From the NCBI RefSeq assembly GCF_006539925.1, contig NZ_BJNY01000014.1, forward strand, positions 39,744-103,743: a stretch of 64,000 nucleotides of DNA, in the 5' to 3' direction. Positions 33,715-42,541 of the stretch are shown in pieces (the first letter of the stretch is position 1; each line of letters opens with the position of its first letter). The notes beneath the pieces were generated by a model, which had not been told where the DNA came from, did not search any database, and saw only the letters and a program-made list of their open reading frames with translations. The position numbers and the translations under genes are program-made. The stretch comes from Glutamicibacter uratoxydans. GTDB lineage: Bacteria; Actinomycetota; Actinomycetes; Actinomycetales; Micrococcaceae.

Positions 33715-33740
33715 GGAATAAGGGCGGCCGGCGGCCGGTT
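33715..33740 (+). promoter_or_regulatory. SigH/SigR-type promoter (autoregulation)
   Basis: GGAAT (33715-33719), exactly 18 nt, GTT (33738-33740). This matches the GGAAT-N18/19-GTT consensus of SigR and SigH promoters. The transcript would start about 33746-33748, next to the GTG at 33750. Confidence 0.75.
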
Positions 33741-33749
33741 GTATCAAGT

Positions 33750-34514
33750 GTGACGACGATTGAAGACACCAGCACCCTGGGCGGCGGCTCATGCACCGTG
33801 GAGGATGCGCCGCGGCCGGCAGTTTCACTGTCCGAGGCCCGGCGCAAGCGCGTAGACTCTAAGGCGATGACTAATGAGAGTGTGGACGCGAATCTTCCCG
33901 ATGTGAGCGTCGAGACCGAGGCCCAGCGCCGCGAACGTTTCGAACGGGATGCACTGGGCTATGTCGACCAGCTGTACTCAGCTGCGCTGCGCATGGCCCG
34001 CAACCCCTCGGATGCCGAGGACTTGGTCCAGGAGGCGTACACGAAGGCCTATTCGGCCTTCCACCAGTACAAGCCCGGGACCAACCTCAAGGCCTGGCTG
34101 TACCGCATCTTGACCAACACCTATATCAACCTCTACCGCAAGCGCCAGCGCGAACCGCAGCGGACCAGCACGGATACCGTCGAGGATTGGCAAATGGCCT
34201 CCGCGATGGAGCATTCTGCCACGGGGCTGCGCTCGGCCGAGGCAGAGGCGCTGGACCACCTGCCGGATTCCGACGTGAAGGCTGCGCTGCAGTCGATCGG
34301 CGAGGATTTCCGCATGGCTGTCTACTTCGTCGACGTCGAGGGCTTCAGCTACAAGGAGGCCTCGGAGATCCTTGGGGTGCCGATCGGCACCGTCATGTCC
34401 CGGTTGCACCGTGGACGCAAGCAGCTGCGAGATCTGTTGGCAGACTACGCGGCAGATCGTGGAATCAAGGCGGCGGATAAATCCGCAGCCAAGGTTGATG
34501 GAGGGACGAAGTAA
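33750..34514 (+). CDS. sigH: ECF sigma factor, SigH/SigR family (thiol-oxidative and heat stress)
   Basis: 254 residues from GTG 33750, or 215 from ATG 33867. Region 2: [72 protein letters not shown]; region 4: [48 protein letters not shown]. Conserved blocks are only in the shorter form. ATG 33867 has its own TAGACT (33853-33858) 8 nt upstream. So two products are plausible: a short form made constitutively and a long form from the SigH-dependent promoter, as known for SigR of Streptomyces. The rsrA gene follows after one base. Confidence 0.93.
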   Translation: MTTIEDTSTLGGGSCTVEDAPRPAVSLSEARRKRVDSKAMTNESVDANLPDVSVETEAQRRERFERDALGYVDQLYSAALRMARNPSDAEDLVQEAYTKAYSAFHQYKPGTNLKAWLYRILTNTYINLYRKRQREPQRTSTDTVEDWQMASAMEHSATGLRSAEAEALDHLPDSDVKAALQSIGEDFRMAVYFVDVEGFSYKEASEILGVPIGTVMSRLHRGRKQLRDLLADYAADRGIKAADKSAAKVDGGTK

Positions 34515-34515
34515 G

Positions 34516-34776
34516 ATGGACTGCAATTCATTGGGGGACTGCGCCGATGACCGCATGGTGCGCATCTACGAGTACCTCGACGGCGCGCTGACCCTGGCAG
34601 ACCTCAAAGAGGTCAAATCGCATCTGGAGCAGTGCCCGGAATGCACCGAGCAATACGATCTTGAATGCATCATCCGCTCTGTGGTGCGCCGTAGCTGCCA
34701 GGAGCATGCACCGCAGCAGCTCAAGGCGAATATCATCACGCGCATTTCGCAGATTCGGATCGAATCAGGACACTAG
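34516..34776 (+). CDS. rsrA: Zinc anti-sigma factor, RsrA/RshA type
   Basis: 86 residues from the ATG one base after the sigH stop. ZAS motif H-x3-C-x2-C (HLEQCPEC) with an upstream cysteine (C3 or C9 in MDCNSLGDC); helix IYEYLDGALTLADLKEVKSHL. In this family zinc-bound thiols hold SigH inactive and form a disulfide under oxidative stress, releasing the sigma factor. Two more Cys (LEC and RRSC) are present. A longer open frame upstream lies inside sigH and is ignored. Confidence 0.93.
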   Translation: MDCNSLGDCADDRMVRIYEYLDGALTLADLKEVKSHLEQCPECTEQYDLECIIRSVVRRSCQEHAPQQLKANIITRISQIRIESGH

Positions 34777-34793
34777 CCGCAGGCGCAGGAAAA

Positions 34794-34832
34794 AACCCCG
34801 TATCGCTCGAAATATTCGAGTGCTACGGGGTT
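34794..34832. terminator. Bidirectional terminator between rsrA and the bL37 gene
   Basis: AACCCCGTA and TACGGGGTT form the outer 9-bp stem, CTCGAA/TTCGAG an inner stem; A-rich on the left (GGAAAAA) and T-rich on the right (TTCTTCGTCTTTTT). Serves both convergent genes. Confidence 0.85.
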
Positions 34833-34852
34833 CTTCGTCTTTTTCGCTTCGC

Positions 34853-34927
34853 TTAGCTGTTTGGGCGCTTGCCGTGGTTGGCACCGCCACGCTTGCGATC
34901 GCGACGCTTGCGTGCGCGCTTCGACAT
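34853..34927 (-). CDS. 24-residue basic ribosomal protein, bL37-like
   Basis: ATG at 34927 preceded by AAGGAG with 5-nt spacing (AAGGAGTCACC). The product starts MSKRARKRRDRKR and ends GGANHGKRPNS; nearly half of it is Lys or Arg. The start and the ending ANHGKRPN[SA] match the small 50S protein bL37 described in mycobacterial ribosomes, as I recall it. Such a short gene is easily missed. It ends 20 nt from a strong terminator hairpin and points away from the SGNH gene. Confidence 0.85.
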   Translation of the reverse strand: MSKRARKRRDRKRGGANHGKRPNS

Positions 34928-35074
34928 GGTGACTCCTTAGAGGGATCATTTCAACTGCCCGAGAGGTTCGGGCCGACTAATAGTCTTTCACATTTGAGGC
35001 GCAAAAACCTAACGGGCGACTGTGGCGTCCAGCCCATCGGGCAGGAGCCGCGCTCCCTGCAGGGCGGAAGGCGC

Positions 35075-35680
35075 CTAGCCTGCGCTGGGTTCTGGCAGCT
35101 GCAGCCAGGAGTACCAGCCGCGGTGCAGCACCAGCCAGGCCATGAGCCCGTAGCCTGCCTGCCCGGGGACGCCGCCCGAAGCGTTGAGGTCGGCACGCCA
35201 CTGCGCATGGGCGCGCAGCGGGGCGAAGGTGTCGATGTAGTGGTGGTTGCGGCGCATGGCGACGTCGGCGTAGACGCGGTTCAGCTCGGCAACGCGTTCA
35301 TTGCGCGCCTCGTCCAGGCCGGGGGCCGGGCCCACCAGCAGGGCCTTGATATTCATCTGGGAGGCCGAGTCCAGGATGTTCGCGAGGTTCAGCCGGCTGC
35401 GCGCGGTGCTGACTTCCAGGTCGACGTCGCGGTCCGAGAGCGCGATGACCAGGCGGTTCTCGTACTGGTCGCTGAAACGCCGCGAGGCTTCGCCCAGCCA
35501 GCGTTCGGCCAGCGCTTCGGAGCCTTCGGCGGGAGCGGCCAGGACGAAGGACTGCAGGCGCAGCGAGGGATCCTGGGTTCGGGCCATAACGCGTCCAAAC
35601 CAGCCCAGGGCCCGCGGGTCGCCGTGGCCTGCCAGAAGTTCATCTCCGATTGCTGTAATGCGGATAGTTCGTAATTCCAA
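35075..35680 (-). CDS. SGNH/GDSL hydrolase-fold protein lacking catalytic Ser and His
   Basis: 201 residues from TTG 35680 (LELRTIRITAIGDEL), chosen because an AAAGG-type site lies 8-9 nt upstream and upstream sequence is not conserved-looking. The block I motif GDS reads GDELLAG, with Glu in place of the nucleophile Ser; block V, normally D-x-x-H-P, reads DLNASGGVPGQAGYGLMAW, with no His. Block II/III remain (GWFGRVMART; ALLVGPAPGLDEARNERVAELNRVYADVA). So the fold is kept but the triad is not: probably a non-hydrolytic member. No signal peptide, so cytoplasmic. Confidence 0.8.
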   Translation of the reverse strand: MELRTIRITAIGDELLAGHGDPRALGWFGRVMARTQDPSLRLQSFVLAAPAEGSEALAERWLGEASRRFSDQYENRLVIALSDRDVDLEVSTARSRLNLANILDSASQMNIKALLVGPAPGLDEARNERVAELNRVYADVAMRRNHHYIDTFAPLRAHAQWRADLNASGGVPGQAGYGLMAWLVLHRGWYSWLQLPEPSAG

Positions 35681-35773
35681 CTGGCGACCTTTCGTTGGCA
35701 AAAGATGAATCGTGAACAACCTTAGCAGTGTTGCCAGGTGGTCTTGGGGATGTCGGGGCGCGTTAAGCGCCAC

Positions 35774-35814
35774 AGCCGGCGAACCTGCCCCGGGTGGGGC
35801 GAGGTCCGCCGGCT
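35774..35814 (-). terminator. Hairpin after kgd
   Basis: AGCCGGCG (35774-35781) pairs with CGCCGGCT (35807-35814), extended inside by ACCTGCCCC against GGGGCGAGGT. It lies 26 nt after the kgd stop; no T tract. Confidence 0.5.
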
Positions 35815-35839
35815 GAGTTTGCTTCAGTGCGGAACTGGC

Positions 35840-38800
35840 TTAGCGGGCGAAGGCCTGCTGCATCAGTACTGCGTTTTCAGCTTCGTGGCGCTTGGCGGTG
35901 CCTGCCGAGGTCGCGGCGGATGCCGGGCGGGAGACCAGGTTGATCTTCTGCGGCAGCTGCGGTGCGACGTAGAGGCCGACATAAGGCCATGGGCCCTGGT
36001 TGGCTGGCTCGTCCTGAACCCAGGCGATTTCTGCGTTCGGGTACTTGGCCAGCTGCGCAGCGATCTGCTCCACAGGGGCAGGGTAGAGCTGCTCCACGCG
36101 GATGATCGCGGTCTTCTCGTCGCCGGCCTTGGTGCGGGCTGCGAGCAGGTCGTAGTAGACGCGGCCCGAGCACAGCAGGACCTTGTCCACTGCGGCTGCA
36201 TTGGTGATCGATGCATCTCCGATGACTTCCTGGAAGCCGCCGGTGGTGAAGTCCTCCACCGAGCTTGCCGCGGCCTTCAGGCGCAGCAGCTGCTTCGGGG
36301 TGAACACGATCAGCGGCTTGCGCGGACGGGCGTAGGCCTGGCGGCGCAGCAGGTGGAAGTGGTTGGCGCCGGTGGACGGCTGGGCCACCACCATGTTGTT
36401 CTCCGCGCACAGCTGCAGGAAGCGCTCGATGCGGGCCGACGAGTGGTCAGGACCCTGGCCTTCGTAGCCGTGAGGCAGCAGCATGACCAGCGAAGAGGAC
36501 TGCGACCACTTCTGCTCGGCCGAGGAGATGAACTCGTCGATGACGGTCTGCGCGCCGTTGACGAAGTCGCCGAACTGGGCTTCCCACATCACCAGTGCAT
36601 CCGGGCGCTCCACCGAGTAGCCGTACTCGAAGCCCAGGGCAGCGTATTCGGAGAGCAGCGAGTCGTAGATCCACAGCGGGGCCTGGTCCTCGCTCAGGTG
36701 GTGCAGTGGGTACCACTCGTTGTCGTTCTCGCGGTCGTGGAAGACCGAGTGGCGCTGCACGAAGGTGCCGCGGCGCGAATCCTGGCCTGCCAGGCGGACC
36801 GGCACGCCTTCCATGGACAGCGAGCCCAGGGCAGCGATCTCTGCGAAGCCCCAGTCGATGCCGCCTTCGCGGGACATCTTCTCGCGGCGCTCCAGCAGCG
36901 ACTTCAGCTTGGTGTGCATGGTGAAGCCCTCCGGCACTGCCAGGTGGGCCGCGCCGATGTGCGCCAGGGTCTGGGCGGAGATCGCCGATGGGCGGGCTCC
37001 GTCGACGGTGCCCTCGTCAGCGGCCTGGGCGAATGGCTTCTCCAGGTCGTTGATGGTCGAGCCCGGGGTGATGATCGGGATCGGCGAGGTCTGGGCCGCG
37101 TGGGTCTCCGCGAAGATGCGCTCCAGGGATTCCTTGTACTCGGCCAGTGCGTTGTCTGCCTCTTCCTGCGTGATGTCGCCGCGGCCGACCAGGGCCTCGG
37201 TGTACAGCTTGCGGGTGGAGCGCTTGGCTTCGATCAGGTTGTACATGATCGGCTGGGTCATCGACGGGTCGTCGCCCTCGTTGTGGCCGCGGCGGCGGTA
37301 GCACACCAGGTCGATGACGACGTCCTTGCCGAACTTCTGGCGGTACTCGAAGGCCAGCTGGCCCACGTGCACCACTGCCTCCGGGTCATCCCCGTTGACG
37401 TGGAAGATCGGAGCCTGCACGGTGCGGGCGATGTCGGTGGCGTAGACCGAAGAGCGCGAAGAACTCGGAGCGGTGGTGAAGCCGATCTGGTTGTTCACGA
37501 TCACGTGCACGGTGCCGCCGGTCTTGTAGCCTGGCAGCTGGCTCATGGCCAGCACCTCGGAGACCACGCCCTGGCCGGCAAATGCAGCGTCGCCGTGGAC
37601 CAGGATCGGCAGCACTGCCTCGCGGGAGTTCAGCCGGTCCAGCTTGGCGCGGGTGATGCCCTCGAGCACCGGATCCACTGCTTCCAGGTGCGATGGGTTC
37701 GCTGCCAGGTAGACCTTGGTGGTGTTGCCCGAGTCGGAGGTGTACGAGCCCTCGGTGCCCAGGTGGTACTTCACGTCGCCCGAGCCCTGGACCGAGCCAG
37801 GGGTCGCGGTGCCTTCAAATTCGCGGAAGACCTGTCCGAAGGTCTTGCCGGCGATGTTGGTCAGCACGTTCAGGCGGCCGCGGTGCGCCATGCCGATGGC
37901 CACCTCGTTCAGCTGTGCGTCGGCGGCGTCGGAGATGATGGCGTCCAGCAGAGGAATCAGCGATTCGCCGCCCTCCAGGCTGAAGCGCTTCTGGCCCACG
38001 AACTTGGTCTGCAGGAAGGTCTCGAAGGCCTCTGCGGAGTTCAGCTTGGACAGGATGCGCAGCTGCTCTTCGCGGCTTGGCTTGGTGTAGCCGTGCTCCA
38101 GCTTGGACTGGAACCACTCGCGCTCCACCGGGTTCTGCAGGTGCATGTACTCGGTGCCGATGGTGCGGCAGTAGGCGTCGCGCAGGATGCCCAGGATGTC
38201 GCGCAGCAGGGCACGGTCCTTGCCGCCCAGGCCGCCGGCCAGCCATTCGCGGTCCAGATCCCACAGGGTCAGGCCGTAGGACTTGATGTCCAGGTCCGGG
38301 TGCTTGCGCTGGACGTACTCCAGCGGGTTGGTGTCGGCCATCAGGTGGCCGCGCACGCGGTAGGAGTTGATCAGGTGCTGGATGCGGGCGACCTTGTTGA
38401 CCTGCAGGTCGATGTCGACCTGGTTGTCGACCGCCCAGCGCACTGGCTCATAAGGGATGCGCAGCTGCTCGAAGATCTCGTCGTAGAAGCCCTGCTCGCC
38501 CAGCAGCAGCGACTCGACCAGCTTCAGGAATTCGCCCGAACCTGCACCCTGGATGACGCGGTGGTCGTAGGTGGAGGTCAGGGTGATGTGCTTGCCGATG
38601 CCCAGCAGCGCCACGGTCTTCTCAGCGGAGCCGCGGTACTCGGCAGGGTATTCCAGTGCGCCGACGCCGATGATGGCGGCCTGGCCCTTGGACAGGCGAG
38701 GCACCGAGTGCACGGTGCCGATGCCGCCCGGGTTGGTCAGCGACACGGTGGTGCCTGCGTAGTCGTCAGCGGTCAACTTGTTGCCGCGGGCGCGCTTGAT

Positions 38801-39607
38801 CAAATCTTCGTAGGTGGCCCAGAACTCGTTGAAGCTCAGGGTCTCAGCGGCCTTGATGTTCGGCACTGCCAGCATGCGGGTGCCGTCCGGCTTTGGCATG
38901 TCGATGGCGATGCCGAAGTTCACGTGGGCCGGCTGGATTGCGGTCGGCTTGTTGTCGATGACGTCGTAGGTGACGTTCATGGACGGGATCTGCTTCAGCG
39001 CACGGATCACGGCGAAGCCGATCAGGTGGGTGAAGGAGATCTTGCCGCCGCGGGCGCGCTTGAGGTGGTTGTTGATGACAATGCGGTTGTCGATCATGAC
39101 CTTGGCCGGCACCGCACGCACGGTGGTTGCGGTCGGCACGGTCAGGCTGGCGTCCATATTGGTCGCGATGGCCTTCAGCGGGCCGCGAAGGGCGGTGCGC
39201 TTTTCTTCGCCGAACAGCTCGGTCGACGGGGTGGCCTTCGGGGCCTGGGCTGGAATCGGCGCAGTCTTCGGCGCTGGTTCAGCCTTCTTCGCAGGTGCCG
39301 GCGCGGCGGCTGCGGCAGGAGCGGCGGCCGGTGCTGGCGCTGGCTCGGAAGAGCGTGCGGCTGCTGCGGCGCGGGGTGCTCCTACACCGTTCGCGGGGGC
39401 AGCTGCGGAAGCTGCGGGGGTAGCTGCCGCCGGCGTCGCTGCCGGTGCTGCTGGGGTCGACTTCTCTTCGGCGAGGGATTCGAAAATATCCCACCACTTC
39501 TTGTCTACCGAATTCTTGTCAACGAGATACTGTTCGAATAGCTCATCTACTAGCCATTCGTTTCCACCAAACTCTTCAGTAAGTCGGTGGTGTGCTTGCT
39601 CTGGCAC
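35840..39607 (-). CDS. kgd: Multifunctional 2-oxoglutarate decarboxylase/dehydrogenase E1 with E2-like domain
   Basis: 1255 residues from GTG 39607 (GGAAGAGG at suitable spacing; a TTG six bases upstream is too close to it). Order: short E1 N-terminal helix (GGNEWLVDELFEQYLVDKNSVDKKWWDIF), Ala/Pro linker (about 52-120), succinyltransferase core without lipoyl domain (about 125-350; active His in STYDHRVIQGAGSGEFL), then the ThDP-dependent E1 (HRGRLNVLTNIAGK, GDAAFAGQGVV, HVIVNNQIGFTT, RRRGHNEGDDPSMTQP, LLPHGYEGQGPDHSSARIERFLQ). This fusion is typical of actinobacteria, where it works with shared E2 and E3 and is controlled by the FHA protein OdhI/GarA. Confidence 0.96.
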   Translation of the reverse strand: MPEQAHHRLTEEFGGNEWLVDELFEQYLVDKNSVDKKWWDIFESLAEEKSTPAAPAATPAAATPAASAAAPANGVGAPRAAAAARSSEPAPAPAAAPAAAAAPAPAKKAEPAPKTAPIPAQAPKATPSTELFGEEKRTALRGPLKAIATNMDASLTVPTATTVRAVPAKVMIDNRIVINNHLKRARGGKISFTHLIGFAVIRALKQIPSMNVTYDVIDNKPTAIQPAHVNFGIAIDMPKPDGTRMLAVPNIKAAETLSFNEFWATYEDLIKRARGNKLTADDYAGTTVSLTNPGGIGTVHSVPRLSKGQAAIIGVGALEYPAEYRGSAEKTVALLGIGKHITLTSTYDHRVIQGAGSGEFLKLVESLLLGEQGFYDEIFEQLRIPYEPVRWAVDNQVDIDLQVNKVARIQHLINSYRVRGHLMADTNPLEYVQRKHPDLDIKSYGLTLWDLDREWLAGGLGGKDRALLRDILGILRDAYCRTIGTEYMHLQNPVEREWFQSKLEHGYTKPSREEQLRILSKLNSAEAFETFLQTKFVGQKRFSLEGGESLIPLLDAIISDAADAQLNEVAIGMAHRGRLNVLTNIAGKTFGQVFREFEGTATPGSVQGSGDVKYHLGTEGSYTSDSGNTTKVYLAANPSHLEAVDPVLEGITRAKLDRLNSREAVLPILVHGDAAFAGQGVVSEVLAMSQLPGYKTGGTVHVIVNNQIGFTTAPSSSRSSVYATDIARTVQAPIFHVNGDDPEAVVHVGQLAFEYRQKFGKDVVIDLVCYRRRGHNEGDDPSMTQPIMYNLIEAKRSTRKLYTEALVGRGDITQEEADNALAEYKESLERIFAETHAAQTSPIPIITPGSTINDLEKPFAQAADEGTVDGARPSAISAQTLAHIGAAHLAVPEGFTMHTKLKSLLERREKMSREGGIDWGFAEIAALGSLSMEGVPVRLAGQDSRRGTFVQRHSVFHDRENDNEWYPLHHLSEDQAPLWIYDSLLSEYAALGFEYGYSVERPDALVMWEAQFGDFVNGAQTVIDEFISSAEQKWSQSSSLVMLLPHGYEGQGPDHSSARIERFLQLCAENNMVVAQPSTGANHFHLLRRQAYARPRKPLIVFTPKQLLRLKAAASSVEDFTTGGFQEVIGDASITNAAAVDKVLLCSGRVYYDLLAARTKAGDEKTAIIRVEQLYPAPVEQIAAQLAKYPNAEIAWVQDEPANQGPWPYVGLYVAPQLPQKINLVSRPASAATSAGTAKRHEAENAVLMQQAFAR

Positions 39608-39855
39608 GTGCAACGCCTCTTCCCTGATTTCTACGTTGTTCTAGCTTGAGCCGGTGGTCTGACGAGGACGTGATGGTGACCGCCGAACTCACAATATTTC
39701 TAGACCTGCGCACCAGTCTAGTAACTTTTCTGCGCACTTGGCCACGGCACGTATCGAATCTCACGAAAGTGGCCCGTATTACACCCCGCTTATCGTTTCT
39801 TCACTACCGTCCGACGCCACGGCCGCAAAGTAATGCAGATTGCGCCTCGTTTCGT

Positions 39856-39861
39856 TAGACT
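39856..39861 (+). promoter_or_regulatory. -10 box TAGACT upstream of the CNNM operon
   Basis: TAGACT ends 10 nt before an ATG (39872) that opens a 51-codon frame, and about 170 nt before the first CNNM gene. Confidence 0.4.
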
Positions 39862-39871
39862 AAATCGCACT

Positions 39872-40027
39872 ATGGAATCACACTCTCCTAGCCGGCCAGC
39901 CGCCCGACGGCGCAGCGCCGGCCACGTCAGTCCATCTCAGACCGGTTCCGGCTCCCGATTGGAGCCTTCTAGTTGCCGCGCGCAACAAGAAGAACCACTA
40001 GCTAGAGCATTGCGCGGGTGGAGATAA
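39872..40027 (+). CDS. Possible small leader ORF, 51 aa
   Basis: Starts at the first ATG after a TAGACT box and stops 6 nt before the CNNM gene. The product is Ser/Arg/Pro-rich (SRPAARRRSAGHVSPSQ) with one Cys, without recognised family. Evidence is only position: predicted leaderless start and tight spacing. The rest of the 420-bp gap between kgd and the CNNM gene shows no gene; it holds the kgd promoter region. Confidence 0.3.
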   Translation: MESHSPSRPAARRRSAGHVSPSQTGSGSRLEPSSCRAQQEEPLARALRGWR

Positions 40028-40033
40028 CCACCC

Positions 40034-41353
40034 ATGGAATGGCTCTATTTGATCTTCGGCCTGCTGCTGATTCTCGGCACCGGCTTCTTCGTGGCCGTGG
40101 AATTCGCACTGGTCGCACTCGATAAAAGCACTGTTGCCCAGGCGGTTGCCGCCGGCGAACGCGGCGCAAAGCCGCTGATGCAGTGTTTAACCTCTCTTTC
40201 CACCCAGCTTTCAAGCTGCCAGCTGGGCATCACCCTCACCACCCTGCTTACCGGCTATGTTCTGGAGCCTTCGCTGAGCAAGCTCTTGGAACCGGTATTT
40301 GAACTGGTCGGCATCGACGTCACCGGAGCGACAGCGGTTTCGCTGGTCATCTCGATGGTGATCGCCACCCTGCTGTCCATGCTGATCGGCGAACTGGTGC
40401 CCAAGAACCTCGCCATTGCCAAGGCGATGGCGGTGGGCAAGGCGCTGGCGCGGCCGCACCTGGTGTTCACCGCAATTTTCAAGCCGTTCATCGTCGTGCT
40501 CAACGGGTTCTCCAATGCCGTCCTGCACCGCTTCTTCGGCCTGGAGGCCAAAGAGGAGATCTCGGCGGCGCGCTCCTCGCAGGAACTGGCATCGTTGGTG
40601 CGCCGTTCGGCGCAGCTGGGCACCCTGGATGTGCAGACGGCCCGCTTCGTTGAATCCACCATCGAGTTTGCCGAGCGCACGGCGGCCGATGTGATGACCC
40701 CGCGCACCTCCATGGCGACCATCGACTCCGAGGCGGACCTCGCCGAGCTGATTGCGATGAGCGCGGAAACTGGCTTCTCCCGCTTCCCGGTGACCGAAGG
40801 CTCCAGTGACGAGATCCAGGGCGTATGCCATATTAAAGCGGTGGTCTCGGTGCCGCGCGAACGCCGCGCGGCGCTGCAGGTGGGCGAATTCGCCCACGAC
40901 GCCCTCTACGTGCCGGAAACCATCCACCTCGACGTGCTGCTCGAGCAGCTGCGCGAGGCGGAATACCAGCTGGCCATCGTGATGGATGAATACGGCGGCA
41001 CCGCCGGATTGGTGACGCTGGAGGACCTGGTCGAAGAAATCGTCGGCGAAGTCTCCGACGAGCACGACGAGGACGAGGAAGAGGCAGTCACCCAGCCCGA
41101 CGGCAACTGGCTCTTCCCCGGGATGTACCGCCCGGACGAGGTCAACGAGCTGATCGGCCGCGAGGTGGTGCCGGATGACGCGTCCTATGAGACCGTCGGC
41201 GGATACATGCTGGCCGAGCTGGGCCGCCTGGCCGAGTTGAACGACGCGGTGCACACCGAGGCGGGCATCTTCACGGTGACCGAGCTCGACGGGAGGCGCA
41301 TCGCCCAGATCCGCTTCGAACCTGCCGAGGTTGAAGAAGGTGAGGGCGAATGA
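40034..41353 (+). CDS. CNNM/CorC-type membrane protein with CBS domains (first)
   Basis: 439 residues. Transmembrane DUF21/CNNM domain: LYLIFGLLLILGTGFFVAVEFALVALDKS, LSSCQLGITLTTLLTGYVLEPSL (the S-x-C-Q-L-G-I-T-L motif) and SLVISMVIATLLSMLIGELVPKNLA (the P-K-N motif). Then two CBS domains (about 216-342; TAADVMTPRTSMATIDSE, IVMDEYGGTAGLVTLEDLVEEIVGEVSDEHD) and a C-terminal CorC/HlyC domain (YETVGGYMLAELGRL). Members of this family export Mg2+ or Co2+; the label hemolysin is historical. ATGA overlap with a paralogue. Confidence 0.92.
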   Translation: MEWLYLIFGLLLILGTGFFVAVEFALVALDKSTVAQAVAAGERGAKPLMQCLTSLSTQLSSCQLGITLTTLLTGYVLEPSLSKLLEPVFELVGIDVTGATAVSLVISMVIATLLSMLIGELVPKNLAIAKAMAVGKALARPHLVFTAIFKPFIVVLNGFSNAVLHRFFGLEAKEEISAARSSQELASLVRRSAQLGTLDVQTARFVESTIEFAERTAADVMTPRTSMATIDSEADLAELIAMSAETGFSRFPVTEGSSDEIQGVCHIKAVVSVPRERRAALQVGEFAHDALYVPETIHLDVLLEQLREAEYQLAIVMDEYGGTAGLVTLEDLVEEIVGEVSDEHDEDEEEAVTQPDGNWLFPGMYRPDEVNELIGREVVPDDASYETVGGYMLAELGRLAELNDAVHTEAGIFTVTELDGRRIAQIRFEPAEVEEGEGE

Positions 41354-42432
41354 GCGACGTCATGGGCCTGATCTGGCTTGTCATCCTGCTGCTGTTCAAC
41401 GCATTCTTCGTCGCCGGCGAATTCGCTGTCATGTCCGCCCGGCGTTCGCAGATCGAACCGCTGGCGGAGGCGGGCAACAAGCGCGCCAAGGTGGCGCTGT
41501 TCGCCATGGAGCACGTCTCGGCGATGCTGGCGGTGTGCCAGCTGGGCATCACCGTCTGCTCGCTGCTGATCCTGAACATCTCCGAACCTGCCATCCACCA
41601 CCTGCTGGCCGAGCCGCTGATGCTGCTGGGCCTGGCCGAAGGGGCGGCGGACACCATCGCCTTCCTGATTGCGCTGGTGCTGGTGACCTTCCTGCACGTG
41701 ACCTTCGGCGAAATGGTGCCGAAGAACATCTCCGTCTCCGTCGCCGACAAGGCGGTGCTGCTGCTGGCCATGCCGCTGGTGGGGCTGTCCAAGGTGCTCA
41801 AGCCGATCATCGCGCTGCTCAACGGCGCGGCGAACCTGGTGCTGCATGCCTTCGGCGTGGAGCCCAAGGACGAGGTGGCCAGCTCCTATACCGCCGCCGA
41901 GGTGCGCACCATCATCGACACCTCTTCCGAGGAAGGCGCGCTGGAGAAGGACGATGCGCTGCGCCTGACCAAGGCGCTGGAGTTCTCCACTGTCACCGCC
42001 AAGACCTGCATGGTGCCGCTGGACGACCTGTTCACCCTGGAATGGGGCACCGCCACGGCGCGCGAGTTCGAGAAGAAGGTCGGCAAGACCGGCTTCTCGC
42101 GCCTGCTGATCACCCGCGACCAGGCCCCGGTGGGGTACTGGCACGTGAAGGACGTCATGCTCATCGACGACGCGCACTCCACCGCGCCGCTGAAGGACCT
42201 GCCCCTGCATCCGCTGGGCCAGCTCAAGCAGGACACGGAGATCGAGGACGCGCTGGAGAAAATGCGCCAGGAGGGCAACCACCTCTCCGCGGTGGTCGAC
42301 GAGCACGGCGCCAGCCTGGGCGTGGTGTTCCTGGAGGACATCATCGAGGTGCTGGTCGGCGAGATCAGCGACTCCACGCGAAAGCGCGTGGCTCCGCCGC
42401 GGGCTGAGAACGGCGGAAACGCCGGCCAGTAG
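41350..42432 (+). CDS. CNNM/CorC-type membrane protein with CBS domains (second)
   Basis: 360 residues, paralogue of the preceding gene and coupled to it (ATGA). DUF21 domain: LLLFNAFFVAGEFAVMSARRSQIE, LAVCQLGITVCSLLILNISEPAI, TFGEMVPKNISVSVADK. CBS pair: TAKTCMVPLDDLFTLEW and LSAVVDEHGASLGVVFLEDIIEVLVGEI. It lacks the C-terminal CorC/HlyC domain that the first gene has. Such pairs are common in actinobacteria and may form a heterodimer for divalent metal export. A strong terminator follows. Confidence 0.91.
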   Translation: MSDVMGLIWLVILLLFNAFFVAGEFAVMSARRSQIEPLAEAGNKRAKVALFAMEHVSAMLAVCQLGITVCSLLILNISEPAIHHLLAEPLMLLGLAEGAADTIAFLIALVLVTFLHVTFGEMVPKNISVSVADKAVLLLAMPLVGLSKVLKPIIALLNGAANLVLHAFGVEPKDEVASSYTAAEVRTIIDTSSEEGALEKDDALRLTKALEFSTVTAKTCMVPLDDLFTLEWGTATAREFEKKVGKTGFSRLLITRDQAPVGYWHVKDVMLIDDAHSTAPLKDLPLHPLGQLKQDTEIEDALEKMRQEGNHLSAVVDEHGASLGVVFLEDIIEVLVGEISDSTRKRVAPPRAENGGNAGQ

Positions 42433-42505
42433 CCCGCCTCGCCGGGCAGGGGACGCAGGCTGGAGAACCAGCCCGTATTGCGAATGACTCGCAACTGGTA
42501 GGATT

Positions 42506-42541
42506 AACTGCGGCACCGCATTGTGCGGTGCCGCAGTTTTT
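42506..42541 (+). terminator. Terminator after the CNNM pair
   Basis: Perfect 15-bp stem (42506-42520 with 42524-42538), loop TTG, then TTTT. Confidence 0.9.

Noticed and set aside
35738..39541. 1267-codon open frame antisense to kgd
   Set aside because: Lies opposite a highly conserved gene; His/Val/Gln-rich composition is what the GC-rich kgd codons give on the other strand, with no domain.
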